64,000 nucleotides of DNA from CAYQJL01 sp964573295 (GCA_964573295.1 CAZNJE010000002.1:133283-197282), one strand, 5' to 3'; shown: positions 1-8,968, counted from the first letter of the stretch. Translations and numbers: made by a program. Notes: generated by a model from the letters alone, not told the origin.

Positions 1-1485
1 CTGGCCGCGCTATCTTGTTCGGCTCTCTTTGTATCGATCCTCGTTCCGGGAATCCTCCCCGGTGTCGCCTCGAAGGCCGCCGCGGGAGAGATCTCCGGCG
101 CCAACCGGCTCGAGGTTTGGGTGGACGACTCGCTGCGGGCGGCCGCCTACCTGAGCAAGTTCGACGTCCAGTACCAGACAGACAACTGGCTGGTGGGTGC
201 GCGATTCGAATACGACGAGGAATCGATCTGGGATCCGGACCGCGGAGCCGAGATCACCCGCCGGTACGCCGAGTACGGTGACGAGACCTTCACGCTGCGG
301 GGCGGCAACTACTACGCCACCTTCGGACGGGGGCTTCTCCTGCGGGCCATGGAAGAGGATGAGGTGCGCCTCGACCGGGACATGGACGGCCTGCACGGGA
401 TGGTGAGCTACCAGGGACTCGACGGGCAGGGATTCGTGGGACGGCCCCGCAACGACATCACCTACGAACGGGACGACATGCTCTCAGGCCTGGATGTGGC
501 CTACCAGGTCACCGGCCCACTGCGCATCGGCGGAGGATACGTGCGGCTCGATGCCGGCGATCCGCCGGGTGAGCCCGGCGGTGACCACAACGACTACCGG
601 CGGCCCATCGAGGAGTTGGCCGGTGGGCGCATTCAGTTCACGCGCGGCATCATCGACATGTATTTCGAGGGCGCGCAGCGCATCCGCCGCGGCATTCGGG
701 ATCCTCGCGGAGGCTGGACCGGCCTCACCGGTTCAAGACCCAAGGAAGGCGAAGCCTACTACGGCGCGGTTTCACTGGGCATCCCGGGCTACGTGCTGCT
801 TCTGGAAGGAAAGAAGTACGAGGAGTTCGACTTCGGCTACTCGACGCCGCCGCCGGTCAATAAGGACGGCGCCCCGCTCAACAACGGGCAGGACGAACAA
901 GGCTTTGGCGCGATTCTGACCGCGAGCCCCACGACCGACATCACCCTGGACGGCAACGCCTCCTACGCTGAGTCGGGAGACGATGACGACGACACCGAAC
1001 GAACCGCCGCGGGCCTCACGATCCGCAAGGACTGGTGGGGCAAGGGATCGATTCAGATCGGGGGCGAGTACGTCAAGGAAGACTCGCTCGCTGTTACGAC
1101 CGGCTACTGGCTCCGCGAGTACGCCGGGCCGAGCCTGGAGGTCTCCTACTATCTCACCGACATGATGTCGATCGCCTTCAAGGGCCACATCTACGACCGC
1201 ACCGATGACGACGTGGAGTACACCGAGGTCACCTCCGACGTCACCCTGAGCCATGCGTCGGGCAAGTCGATCACCTTCTCGATCATCTCGGCCAGCGAGG
1301 AGCTACCCCACTATGAGATGGGCGACACCTGGTATCTGGTGCAGCTCGCCTGGTCCCTGGGATACTCCCACGAGCTGACCGTCAAGATCGGCGAGGAGCG
1401 CGGCGGCATCACCTGCTCGGGCGGTGTCTGCCGCTACGAGGAGCCCTTCGAAGGGGTACGCATAGAACTCATGTCGCGCTTGTAG
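1..1485 (+). CDS. Outer-membrane barrel-type protein, DUF6029-like; 5' end outside window
   Basis: The frame is open from base 1, so the true start lies upstream; 494 codons are visible. The first ~28 residues are hydrophobic and small-residue rich (LVPGILPGVASKAAAG), as in the end of a signal peptide. The mature part starts near NRLEVW and is a run of amphipathic, Tyr/Asp-rich strands (for example GGNYYATFGRGLLLR), typical of a Gram-negative outer-membrane barrel. The GNYY-FGRGL region resembles DUF6029 proteins of the FCB group; that assignment is by memory of the family and moderate. No catalytic motif is seen. It converges on the histidine kinase gene, whose stop lies 10 bases beyond this stop. 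Confidence 0.65.
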   Translation: MAALSCSALFVSILVPGILPGVASKAAAGEISGANRLEVWVDDSLRAAAYLSKFDVQYQTDNWLVGARFEYDEESIWDPDRGAEITRRYAEYGDETFTLRGGNYYATFGRGLLLRAMEEDEVRLDRDMDGLHGMVSYQGLDGQGFVGRPRNDITYERDDMLSGLDVAYQVTGPLRIGGGYVRLDAGDPPGEPGGDHNDYRRPIEELAGGRIQFTRGIIDMYFEGAQRIRRGIRDPRGGWTGLTGSRPKEGEAYYGAVSLGIPGYVLLLEGKKYEEFDFGYSTPPPVNKDGAPLNNGQDEQGFGAILTASPTTDITLDGNASYAESGDDDDDTERTAAGLTIRKDWWGKGSIQIGGEYVKEDSLAVTTGYWLREYAGPSLEVSYYLTDMMSIAFKGHIYDRTDDDVEYTEVTSDVTLSHASGKSITFSIISASEELPHYEMGDTWYLVQLAWSLGYSHELTVKIGEERGGITCSGGVCRYEEPFEGVRIELMSRL

Positions 1486-1495
1486 GCAGTGCCGG

Positions 1496-3643
1496 CTAGG
1501 AAGCTCGCGGAAGGTCGGCGGAGCGATTCTCACCGGGTGGAATCTCGTCTGCAGGAACCGCGGGCGAAGGGGTCTCGTCTGCAGGAACCGCGGCCGCGGA
1601 AACCTCACCTGCAGAAACCCCGGTGGAAGGGGCTTTGGCCGGGAGCGGTTTTGCCACCGGCAACACGAGCCGGAAGAGGCTTCCCTCGCCGGGCGTGCTC
1701 TCGACCTCCAACCGCCCGCCCATCAAGTGAGCGAGCCGGCTCGAGATCGTCAGCCCCAGACCGGTCCCCCCGTACTTGCGCGTGGTCGAACCGTCGGCCT
1801 GCTCGAAGGCCTGGAAGATGACCTCCTGCTTCTCCTCGGGGATACCGATGCCCGTGTCCCGCACGGCATATCGGATCACCTGCCCGTCCTGGCCGGCCGC
1901 GTACTCGGCCGAGACCCTGATCTCCCCCCGGTCGGTAAACTTGATGGCATTGCCCACGAGGTTGGTCAGAATCTGGCGAATCCGAGCTACATCGCCCCAC
2001 AGCTGTCGTGGCACCCCATCATCGAGATCAACCTTGAAAACCAGGCCCTTTTCTTCAGCCCGGATGCGCCACGGCTCGAGCGAGGGCCGCAGAGACTCCC
2101 TCAAGTCGAAGAGCTCGGGAACGATGTCTACCTTGCCCGCGTCGATCTTGGACAGGTCGAGGATGTCATTGAGCAGCGTCAGCAGCGCCTCGCCGGAGTT
2201 CTGCACGATCCGGGCGTAGGACGCCTGTTCGGCCGTGAGGTCAGTGGTCAGCAGCAGATCGGTCATGCCGATGATTCCGTTCATCGGCGTGCGAATCTCA
2301 TGGCTCATGTTGGCAAGGAACATCGACTTGCTGCGTGCGCTGTTCTCGGCGATCGCGATCGCGCGCCGCAGCTCCCGCTCGGCCCGGCGACGTTGCGCAA
2401 TCTCCCTCGAGAGCTGTTCCTTGCGCTCCAGAGCAGCCTGATGCTGGCGCGACTCCTGATCCAAGCGGGTTGTTAGAATCAGGCTCTTGGTGGCACCTCG
2501 CACGACCAGCGTCACGCCGAGCAAGGTCGCCAATGCCAGGGCCACCAACCCTACGAACACTCGCCAGGGCGCCGGGCCCGGCATGAGTTCACCAACCGGT
2601 GCCACATGAATGACATTGAAGGGCGTGCCCGCCACGGGGGACAGAAGCGCCACATAGTCAGCCGGCTTCGTCCCGATGTGGTGCAAACGAACGATCGTGG
2701 GTCGCTGGGGCTCCAGCTCGACGCCGGCGAGCTCTTCGGCCAGCAGATCCATCTTGCCAAACGAAGGTGCATCGGCCGGGGGATCAGTCCCCCTGGCGCC
2801 ACCCCTCTCGGCAATCGCTCCGTTTCCCAGGATCACCTGCCCCACGGCCAGCCAGACCCGATCGGGCGCCACCAGGCGATCACGACCGAGCTGGGCCAGC
2901 AGACTCTGCGGATGCAAGACCGCGAGCACACGGCCGACGTACTCGCCCCCGCAGAAGCACGGCGTGGCGATTCCGACGGCTTCGGGTACACGATCTGAGC
3001 AGATCAAGAAGCTCTGCTCGATCCGAGACTCCACCGCCGGCCTGAGGGCCACGAAGCTCAGGTTCGGATCTTCGACGGCACCGTAGCGGTCCTGGGCCAC
3101 GAGCATGGTGTGCGCCTCGTCCTGCAGCGCCAAGAACTCGTAGATCGACTGGCCCAAGACTTGCTTCTTGCGGATCACGCGCTCGAAATCGGTGGCGATC
3201 GCTTCCAGGCTGAGCTGGAGACCGTACTCCATCGACATGCCGAGTGCCCGGTTGCTGAAGTAGGTCGGCACGGCACCGCGTTCGGCCAGGTCCTGCAGGT
3301 CCAGCCGGCGCTCGTAGAAGAAGTACTCGAGCGTCAGACCTATCTCCGCGGTCCGGCGGGCATGACCATCCAGCGCCCGACGTTGCTGATCGAGGCGTAC
3401 CATGTAGTTGTGGCCCAGCAAGTACGCGATGAACCCGACCAGCAATACGGTGAGGCATACCAGGGCACCCAAACGCAATGCGCCCAAACGCGCAGGCCTG
3501 TCCGAATGCAGCGGACCCTGGCGCGGCGGGCTGCCCGATTGCAGGGGGCCCTGGCGCGGCGGGCTGCCCGAATGCAGGGGGCCCTGGCGCGGCGGGCTGC
3601 CCGATTGCAGGGGGCCCTGGGGTGTCTGCGCTGCGTGTGGCAT
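1496..3643 (-). CDS. Membrane sensor histidine kinase
   Basis: A 715-residue two-component kinase. Residues 11-47 are an 11-residue repeat (QSGSPPRQGPL), then a transmembrane segment (about 57-77), a periplasmic sensor of ~270 residues with a Cys-rich patch (CFCGG), a second transmembrane segment (about 362-382) and a charged coiled coil. The HisKA box NMSHEIRTPMNG puts the phosphorylated His at about residue 448. The ATPase domain has the N box (LTNLVGNAIKFTD) and G boxes (DTGIGIP, GGTGLGLTIS). There is no receiver domain. The last ~45 residues are a low-complexity VPADE-type tail made by a ~30-bp repeat. It follows the binding-protein gene by 12 bases in the same direction, so the two are probably co-transcribed and may sense the same ligand; the partner response regulator is not here. 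Confidence 0.9.
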   Translation of the reverse strand: MPHAAQTPQGPLQSGSPPRQGPLHSGSPPRQGPLQSGSPPRQGPLHSDRPARLGALRLGALVCLTVLLVGFIAYLLGHNYMVRLDQQRRALDGHARRTAEIGLTLEYFFYERRLDLQDLAERGAVPTYFSNRALGMSMEYGLQLSLEAIATDFERVIRKKQVLGQSIYEFLALQDEAHTMLVAQDRYGAVEDPNLSFVALRPAVESRIEQSFLICSDRVPEAVGIATPCFCGGEYVGRVLAVLHPQSLLAQLGRDRLVAPDRVWLAVGQVILGNGAIAERGGARGTDPPADAPSFGKMDLLAEELAGVELEPQRPTIVRLHHIGTKPADYVALLSPVAGTPFNVIHVAPVGELMPGPAPWRVFVGLVALALATLLGVTLVVRGATKSLILTTRLDQESRQHQAALERKEQLSREIAQRRRAERELRRAIAIAENSARSKSMFLANMSHEIRTPMNGIIGMTDLLLTTDLTAEQASYARIVQNSGEALLTLLNDILDLSKIDAGKVDIVPELFDLRESLRPSLEPWRIRAEEKGLVFKVDLDDGVPRQLWGDVARIRQILTNLVGNAIKFTDRGEIRVSAEYAAGQDGQVIRYAVRDTGIGIPEEKQEVIFQAFEQADGSTTRKYGGTGLGLTISSRLAHLMGGRLEVESTPGEGSLFRLVLPVAKPLPAKAPSTGVSAGEVSAAAVPADETPSPAVPADEIPPGENRSADLPRAS
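1553..1626. repeat. ~30-bp degenerate tandem repeat in kinase 3' end
   Basis: About 2.5 copies of a unit with the core tctgcaggaaccgcgg. They encode the VSAGEVSAAAVPADE-like tail of the histidine kinase. The unit length is a multiple of three and the frame is kept. Confidence 0.6.
3507..3620. repeat. 33-bp tandem repeat in kinase N-terminus
   Basis: About 3.4 copies of a 33-bp unit (core ccctggcgcggcgggctgcc), nearly identical. They encode the 11-residue repeat QSGSPPRQGPL ahead of the first transmembrane segment of the histidine kinase. Confidence 0.9.
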
Positions 3644-3655
3644 GCTCTCTCGCGA

Positions 3656-4735
3656 CTACTCCCGTTCGGCCACCGGCGCCTTCGGCGCCCCCAGCGTCTC
3701 CAGCGCCTCCGGCACTACCGGCGCCACCCGCGCCGGCAGTTCCGCCGGTGAACGGCGGGCGAAGAAGTCCGGGTAGTATTTCAGTGCGGTGGGGTAGTAC
3801 TCGACGATCCACTCCCGGTAACGACCCGACTCCCAGCATTCCTCGAAGAAGGCGTTGAACGCCGCGCGCAGTTGCGGGGCCGATTCGGGAAACCCAACGC
3901 CCATCGTCTGCTCGGGTGAGATCGGGCCGATCACCTTGATGCGTGTGGGCCACTTGCGCAAGGCAACCAGCGCGTCGGGGACATCGAGGATGGTCATCTC
4001 GGCGCGGTTGGCGATGACCGCCGGAGCGAGCTCATTCAACGAGCCTTCGAATTCGATCGTCCTTGCCCCAAGCTGCCGCAATCCATAGAGTTCCGGATCC
4101 AGACAGGTTCCCCCCTTACAGAGTAACGTGCGTCCATTCAAGCAGGCATTGACAGCACGTAGGTCGGCCTCGATCGACCCCGAGGGGCGGACCGGCTCGA
4201 GCTCGGCATCGTCCCTGGTCAGCAGCCAGATCTGGGTCGGGAAGGTGGGATGGGAGTAGTCGATGATCTGCTCACGCCAGGGCAGTACGGTGAGCCCATT
4301 GGCAATCAGATCGCCCTCGATGGCCACCGGAGCCCCCAGCGTCACCTCGCCCCCGTTACGCGCGACTTCTCTTCCCAGCAGCCTCGGGAAGATGTCCTCC
4401 CATGAAGCCGGTACGTAGACATGCTCCACGCCCAGCTCTTCAGCGAACTCCTGAATGAGCCGCATGTCGAGGCCGCCGCCATCACCGGTCACGAAATTCG
4501 CGTACGGCACGCCGAGGTGCCGCAGAACCCCGGATGACCGGACCTCGGGCAGATCGCGCGGGACTGCCTGCCATGCGGTCTCATCCGCGTCCGTCTCGGA
4601 GGCTGCCGGGACCGATGGCTGCAGCCAGGCGTTACACAGGGCGCCCAACGCGCACAGGACGACCGTGGCCACCCCCTTGGGCGCGCGCAGTCGTCGCAGT
4701 CGTCGCAGTCGTCGCAGGAAGTATGCGGGGATCAT
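3656..4735 (-). CDS. Periplasmic solute-binding protein (family 3 type)
   Basis: A 359-residue protein from the ATG at 4735, chosen because an aaaggggggggc stretch sits just upstream; an in-frame ATG at 4768 would add 11 residues. The start reads MIPAYFLRRLRRLRRLR, a basic stretch made by a 9-bp repeat, then a hydrophobic signal segment (VATVVLCALGALCNAWL). The mature part has the amino-acid-binding-protein pattern: SSGVLRHLGVPYANF, MRLIQEFAEELGVE, LPWREQIIDYSHPTF, LNELAPAVIANRAEMTILD and a C-terminal helix WESGRYREWIVEYY. It lacks a permease or ATPase partner nearby. Being 12 bases upstream of a sensor kinase, it may be a signal receptor rather than a transport component. The ligand cannot be told. 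Confidence 0.8.
   Translation of the reverse strand: MIPAYFLRRLRRLRRLRAPKGVATVVLCALGALCNAWLQPSVPAASETDADETAWQAVPRDLPEVRSSGVLRHLGVPYANFVTGDGGGLDMRLIQEFAEELGVEHVYVPASWEDIFPRLLGREVARNGGEVTLGAPVAIEGDLIANGLTVLPWREQIIDYSHPTFPTQIWLLTRDDAELEPVRPSGSIEADLRAVNACLNGRTLLCKGGTCLDPELYGLRQLGARTIEFEGSLNELAPAVIANRAEMTILDVPDALVALRKWPTRIKVIGPISPEQTMGVGFPESAPQLRAAFNAFFEECWESGRYREWIVEYYPTALKYYPDFFARRSPAELPARVAPVVPEALETLGAPKAPVAERE
4690..4716. repeat. 9-bp tandem repeat (gtcgtcgca x3)
   Basis: Three exact copies of gtcgtcgca; on the minus strand they encode RRLRRLRRL at the N-terminus of the binding protein, adding positive charge before its signal segment. Confidence 0.85.
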
Positions 4736-5065
4736 GCCCCCCCCTTTTGTGGCATTCGAACTCCACACAAGGGATCGGCAGGAAGCAGAGGGATCTGGAT
4801 GAGGAGGGAGGATGCGCGGGTGCTAAACCTACCCGAATGGGGACTTGCAGGTTGTGGCTCCATGAATCCCGCCGCGCGAGACTCAACTTCTTTCATAGAA
4901 AGGCGTTATGACCACACTCAGGACAGCTACGTTGGTTACGAGTCAACCGCCTTCATGACAAAGAGTTCCGTCACAAAAACCGGTTTTTTGACACCACAAC
5001 CATCGGGCCACCACAGGCCCATGTTCGCCTCTCTCGCAGACTCAAGGTCGCCCCCCCTGGCGAAC
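4736..5065. other. Intergenic stretch with an AT-rich palindrome
   Basis: 330 bases between two minus-strand genes with no convincing coding frame. Bases 4975-4988 form a perfect palindrome (aaaaaccggttttt) flanked by gtcac and tgac, which nearly extends it to 4970-4992. It could be an operator or hairpin for the binding-protein/kinase unit. No clear promoter hexamer pair was found at a good distance. Confidence 0.4.
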
Positions 5066-6799
5066 TCAAGGCCGCTCCCCGACACGTATGCGGTCACGAT
5101 GGGTGTAGAGATTGAACCGCCCCTCTCTCAAGAAGCCCACCAGTGTGATTCCAGCCCGGTCCGCCACGCGCAGCGCCAGGTCGGTTGGTGCTGAGACGGT
5201 GGCCATGACGGGGATCTGGGCGGCGGCCGCCTTCTGCACCATCTCGAAGCTTGCCCGACTCGACGCCACGAGCAAGACGGTTCGCCCCAGTCGTCCGTCG
5301 AGCAACGCCCGGCCGACGGCCTTGTCCATCGCATTGTGCCGCCCCACGTCCTCTGCGATAGCCAACCAGTCGCCGTCCTCATCAAAGAGGGCCACCGCAT
5401 GGGCGCCCCCTGTCGCCGCGAACAAGGATTGGCGCTCGGTCATCCGGTTCAGCGCCTCGGTCAACAGCCCAGCGCTCAATCGAACCTCACGGCTGGACAC
5501 CGGCAAGACGCCCACATCGCGCTCGATCTCGGCGAGGCTTCTCCGTCCCGCGAGGCCACTGCTCGATGTGCTCCAGCGAGCGGGCGTCGGCCCAGGGGGT
5601 GGTGCCGTCGCCGGTTCCGCTTCCCGCAGGTCGATCAGCAGCCGGTCCCCGCCAGCGCTTTGCTCGAGCCGAGCGGAGCGGAGGTCACTTACCATCGACT
5701 GCATGCCTTCCGACAGCAGGAGCCCCGCGGCGAGAGCCACGTCCTCCCCGGGGGTGCGCATGACCACCATCCAGGGCCTGTCCCCCAGACGGATCTCGAG
5801 CGGCGCCTCGCACGCGACGGCATCTTGAGTATCTTCCGCATCGCCGCGTCGGACCCGCACCACCGGCCGCCGCACCGAACGGGCGGACTCGCCGGGTGCC
5901 AGCCGGCCCGGCCGTGCTGTGCCCGTCGCGGCCGCGCCGGCCGCATCGCGCCCCGGCCCGATGATGTCATTGAGCGAGCCCGTGCGGTATCCCTCGAGAT
6001 CGATGGCCACGTAGGCATAGCCGGCACCTTTGATGGCGTCGACGACGCGCTGGCGCATGCCCGGATCGCTCCAGCTTCCGATCTCCTCGGGGGGCACCTC
6101 GATCCGCGCGACGCTCTGGTGGTCGCGCACGCGAACTTGGACGGCGCCGAGTGCTCGCAACGCGGCCTCGGCGCGATCGATCCGTTCCAGCCGGTCCGTC
6201 GAGAGCGGCTCGCCGTAGGGGATCCGTGAAGCAAGGCAGGCTCGGGCGGGAAGCCCCCAGTTGGGTAGGTCGCGAGCGCGCGCCAGCTCTCGAATCTGCG
6301 ACTTGGTCAGGCCAACCTCGAGCAAAGGGGACCGAATCCCGAGTTCGGAGACCGCTCGCATGCCCGGCCGGTAGTCACCTGGGTCGTCGGCGTTGCTGCC
6401 CTCGACGACCACCGCCAGCCCTCGCTCCCGGGCCACGGCCAGAAGCTCGCCCATCAGGTGCCGCTTGCACACATAGCAGCGGTCCGGCCGGTTCGCGCGG
6501 AGTGCCTGGTCAGCCAGGGGGTCAGCGGAAAGCACCAGATGCTCGGCGCCCAGGCGCACGGCCAGCCGGCGGGCTTCCTCCTCCTCGTCGCGCATGTGGA
6601 GCACGGTGCTCACGGTCGCCGCCACCGCCTTCTCACCGAGAACGTCGCGAGCGACGGCCAGGAGATAGGTGCTGTCCACGCCTCCCGAGAACGCCACCAA
6701 AGCACTGCCGTAGGAAGCCAGCAGCGATTCCAAGGCGGAGGCTTTCTCGGCCAGTGTCGGGGAGATCATGCGGGCGGTCTTTCGTTTCGCGGTCCCCAT
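5066..6799 (-). CDS. larE-fdhD: Fusion of LarE-type sulfur transferase and FdhD
   Basis: A 577-residue two-domain protein. Residues ~15-280 are LarE-like: PP-loop SGGVDS at 38-43, RCYVCK (C108, C111) and ARACLASRIPYG (C188), the three-cysteine form thought to hold an Fe-S cluster. Known LarE proteins supply sulfur to the nickel-pincer cofactor of lactate racemase. After a ~30-residue Ala/Gly/Arg linker, residues ~312-577 are FdhD-like, the sulfur donor to the molybdenum cofactor of formate dehydrogenases: CEAPLEI, EDVGRHNAMDKAVG, SSRASFEMVQKAA and FNLYTHRDRI. The normal CxxC relay (TSxCGVCG) is TSSSGLAG here, with S414 and A417 in place of the cysteines; the bases at this site read clearly. 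No larB, larC or formate dehydrogenase gene is in the window. The start at 6799 is preceded by gagatgagag; an alternative ATG is at 6769. Confidence 0.88.
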   Translation of the reverse strand: MGTAKRKTARMISPTLAEKASALESLLASYGSALVAFSGGVDSTYLLAVARDVLGEKAVAATVSTVLHMRDEEEEARRLAVRLGAEHLVLSADPLADQALRANRPDRCYVCKRHLMGELLAVARERGLAVVVEGSNADDPGDYRPGMRAVSELGIRSPLLEVGLTKSQIRELARARDLPNWGLPARACLASRIPYGEPLSTDRLERIDRAEAALRALGAVQVRVRDHQSVARIEVPPEEIGSWSDPGMRQRVVDAIKGAGYAYVAIDLEGYRTGSLNDIIGPGRDAAGAAATGTARPGRLAPGESARSVRRPVVRVRRGDAEDTQDAVACEAPLEIRLGDRPWMVVMRTPGEDVALAAGLLLSEGMQSMVSDLRSARLEQSAGGDRLLIDLREAEPATAPPPGPTPARWSTSSSGLAGRRSLAEIERDVGVLPVSSREVRLSAGLLTEALNRMTERQSLFAATGGAHAVALFDEDGDWLAIAEDVGRHNAMDKAVGRALLDGRLGRTVLLVASSRASFEMVQKAAAAQIPVMATVSAPTDLALRVADRAGITLVGFLREGRFNLYTHRDRIRVGERP

Positions 6800-6881
6800 C
6801 TCTCATCTCGTCGGTGGCGCATGCTGGTGATGCGTGTTCCCGGCCCCCGGCCCCCGGACACCGGCGAAGGCCGGACGATGA

Positions 6882-7313
6882 CTACTGGGTCAGGTCCAGA
6901 GGAAGTTCGGCGCCTCGCTCGGCCAGCTTCTTCAGAGAGATCCCGGACAGGTGGATTTGGATGACATCACCCAGGTCACGCCACAGCTCCCTCGCCACGC
7001 ACTCGGAGGAACGCGGGCACAAGGAGGGATCTTGCACGCAGTCAACCAGGGTCTGATGACCTTCGAGGGCGCTCAAGATCTCGGCGACATTGATCTCGGC
7101 AGCGCAACGGGTGAGGCAGTATCCTCCACCACTTCCGCGCACACTGCGGACCAGGCCCTCGCCCCGCAGGGCGGTCAGCAGGGCATGCAGGTACTTGCGC
7201 GAGACACCCAGGCGCTCGGCGATATCGCTCATCAGTACCGGCCCGCGGCCGTCCTGCTGGGCCAAGTCCACCATCGCACGCAACCCATAGCGCCCCTTGG
7301 TGGTGATCCTCAT
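6882..7313 (-). CDS. Rrf2-family Fe-S type transcription regulator
   Basis: 143 residues from the ATG at 7313, chosen because gaaaggg lies 7 bases upstream and the family N-terminus is MRITTKGRYGLRAMVDLA. A winged helix-turn-helix follows (SDIAERLGVSRKYLHALL) and the wing VRSVRGSGGGYCL. Three cysteines spaced C-x6-C-x5-C (DCVQDPSLCPRSSEC) match the cluster-binding loop of Fe-S Rrf2 regulators such as IscR and NsrR. It lies 82 bases downstream of the LarE-FdhD start on the same strand, so it is transcribed before that gene, which suggests a link to sulfur or Fe-S status. The exact target is unknown. Confidence 0.9.
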   Translation of the reverse strand: MRITTKGRYGLRAMVDLAQQDGRGPVLMSDIAERLGVSRKYLHALLTALRGEGLVRSVRGSGGGYCLTRCAAEINVAEILSALEGHQTLVDCVQDPSLCPRSSECVARELWRDLGDVIQIHLSGISLKKLAERGAELPLDLTQ

Positions 7314-7363
7314 GTCGCACCCTTTCATCATCGGTGCCCCCACCCGGCAAAATGTCCATGAAT

Positions 7364-7397
7364 TCTATAGACTAGTGTGTGCGGCACTCTTTGTCAA
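7364..7397 (-). promoter_or_regulatory. Candidate promoter of the Rrf2 regulator gene
   Basis: Reading leftward: a perfect -35 box TTGACA (7392-7397, overlapping the stop codon of the decarboxylase gene), then a 17-base spacer and TAGTCT (7369-7374), followed at once by the AT-rich TATAGAAT. It would start transcripts about 45-50 bases before the regulator ATG. Confidence 0.45.
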
Positions 7398-8968
7398 CGC
7401 CCTCTCCGACTTGCCGGCCCGTGCCCGCCAGGGTCGCGGTTGCCAGAATCGTGGTTGTCAGGGTCGTGGTTGTCAGGGTCGTGCTCGTCGCGACTACTCT
7501 CCTCCGCGGCCGCCTGCAACACTTGCCAGGCCCGCCCCACGTCAGACCGGGAGGTATGCGTCTGCCCGATACTCATCCTCAGGCAGTACTGGCCGCCCAG
7601 ACTCGTGTGGGTGCAGAAGATATCACCCTGGCGATTCACCCGGTCCAGCAGATCCCGGTTGAGCCGCGCGAGGCGCTGTTCGGTGCGCTCGTCGATGCGT
7701 TCCCCGGTGCGCGCCTCGGTAGGTTCCTCCGCAAACAAGCCGGCAGGCTTGTAGCGAAAGCACACCGTGTTGAGCGGCACCGGCGCAAGACGAACGAAGT
7801 CAGGGCTTTCGTCCACCCAGCTCGCGAACTCCTGGGCCAGCGCCAGGTGCGCCCGCAGACGCTCCCGCAGGCCGGCGGCACCAAAGTGGCGCAGGACGAA
7901 CCAGAGCTTCAACGCCCGGAACCGCCGGCCGAGCTGGATGCCCCAGTCACGGTAGTTGGTAACCTGCTCGTCGACCGCGGTCTTGAGGTACTCCGGATTG
8001 ATCGCGAAGGTGCGCGTCAGCTCCTCGGGGTGACGGCAGTAGAAGGCCGAGCAATCGAAATTCGTAAACAGCCATTTGTGAGGGTTGAAGACAAACGAAT
8101 CGGCCTCTTCAACGCCCCTGAGGATCTCCCGCTTCTCGGGCAAGAGCGCCGCGCTGCCGGCCAGGGCGGCATCCACGTGAATCCAGACGTCCTCGTAACG
8201 GCGGGCCACCGCGCAGATGGACTCGAGGGGATCGATCGCGGTCAATGAGGTACTTCCCACCGTGGCGATGACGCAGCACGGGATGCGTCCGGCCGCCCGA
8301 TCGGCCTCCATCTGCCGCGCCAGATCTTCTGGATCCATCGCATAGCACGCATCCGTTGCGACCGCCACCACCTGCTCGACACCAAACCCGGCGATCTTGG
8401 CGCCCTTGATGACCGACGAATGCGCCTCCGTGGAGGCATAGGCCCGTAGCGGCCTGTCAGCCGGCCAGGCACTCATCCCCCGCTGGTTGATCCGCTGTCC
8501 GGAGCATCGCTCGCGAGCACAGAGCAGGGCACAGAGCGTAGCGGTCGAGGCGGTATCCTGTATCGATCCCCGAAATGCCGCGGGCAGATCCAAGAGCTGG
8601 CGTACCCAGTCCATGACCAGCTCTTCCAACTCGGTGGCCGCCGGACAGCTCTGCCAGACCATGGCATTGACACCCAGTGCGGCCGAGATCATCTCTCCCA
8701 GGATCGAGGGACCGCTGTTGTTGGCTGGGAAGTAGGCGAAGAAGCGCGGGTGATTCCAGTGGGTGACTCCCGGCAGGATCTGCTCACGGAAGTCAGCCAG
8801 GATCGCCTCCATTGCCTCGCCTTGCTCGGGCGGGTGCTCGGGCAGCCGGGCGCGAATGGAGCCCGGCGCGATGTCCGGGCAAACCGGTAGGGTGGCCACC
8901 TCCGCCATGTAGTCGGCGATCCAATCGACGACGTCATGGCCGTGGCGACGAAACTCCTCGGCACGCAT
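7394..8968 (-). CDS. PLP-dependent aromatic amino acid decarboxylase (group II)
   Basis: 524 residues; the start follows a perfect aggaggtcggt site. It has the DOPA/tryptophan decarboxylase pattern: HPRFFAYFPANNSGPSILGEM near 73-93, ASTEAHSS with the PLP-stacking His at about 183, HVDAALAG with the PLP-binding Asp at 266, and FNPHKWLF with the PLP Lys at 298. The likely reaction is decarboxylation of an L-amino acid (Trp, Phe, Tyr or a relative) to the amine in the cytoplasm; substrate choice cannot be read. The last ~35 residues (DPDNHDPDNHDSG) are a low-complexity tail made by a 15-bp repeat and are not part of the family fold. It stands alone, upstream of the Rrf2 gene. Confidence 0.93.
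   Translation of the reverse strand: MRAEEFRRHGHDVVDWIADYMAEVATLPVCPDIAPGSIRARLPEHPPEQGEAMEAILADFREQILPGVTHWNHPRFFAYFPANNSGPSILGEMISAALGVNAMVWQSCPAATELEELVMDWVRQLLDLPAAFRGSIQDTASTATLCALLCARERCSGQRINQRGMSAWPADRPLRAYASTEAHSSVIKGAKIAGFGVEQVVAVATDACYAMDPEDLARQMEADRAAGRIPCCVIATVGSTSLTAIDPLESICAVARRYEDVWIHVDAALAGSAALLPEKREILRGVEEADSFVFNPHKWLFTNFDCSAFYCRHPEELTRTFAINPEYLKTAVDEQVTNYRDWGIQLGRRFRALKLWFVLRHFGAAGLRERLRAHLALAQEFASWVDESPDFVRLAPVPLNTVCFRYKPAGLFAEEPTEARTGERIDERTEQRLARLNRDLLDRVNRQGDIFCTHTSLGGQYCLRMSIGQTHTSRSDVGRAWQVLQAAAEESSRDEHDPDNHDPDNHDSGNRDPGGHGPASRRGR
7431..7490. repeat. 15-bp tandem repeat in decarboxylase C-terminus
   Basis: About four copies of a 15-bp unit (gtggttgtcagggtc). They encode the DPDNH-type pentapeptide tail of the decarboxylase on the minus strand. 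Confidence 0.85.

Noticed and set aside
2880..3953. Leftward open frame with Gly/Ala repeats covering kinase and binding-protein genes
   Set aside because: It is another frame of the 33-bp repeat and overlaps two genes with clear domains.
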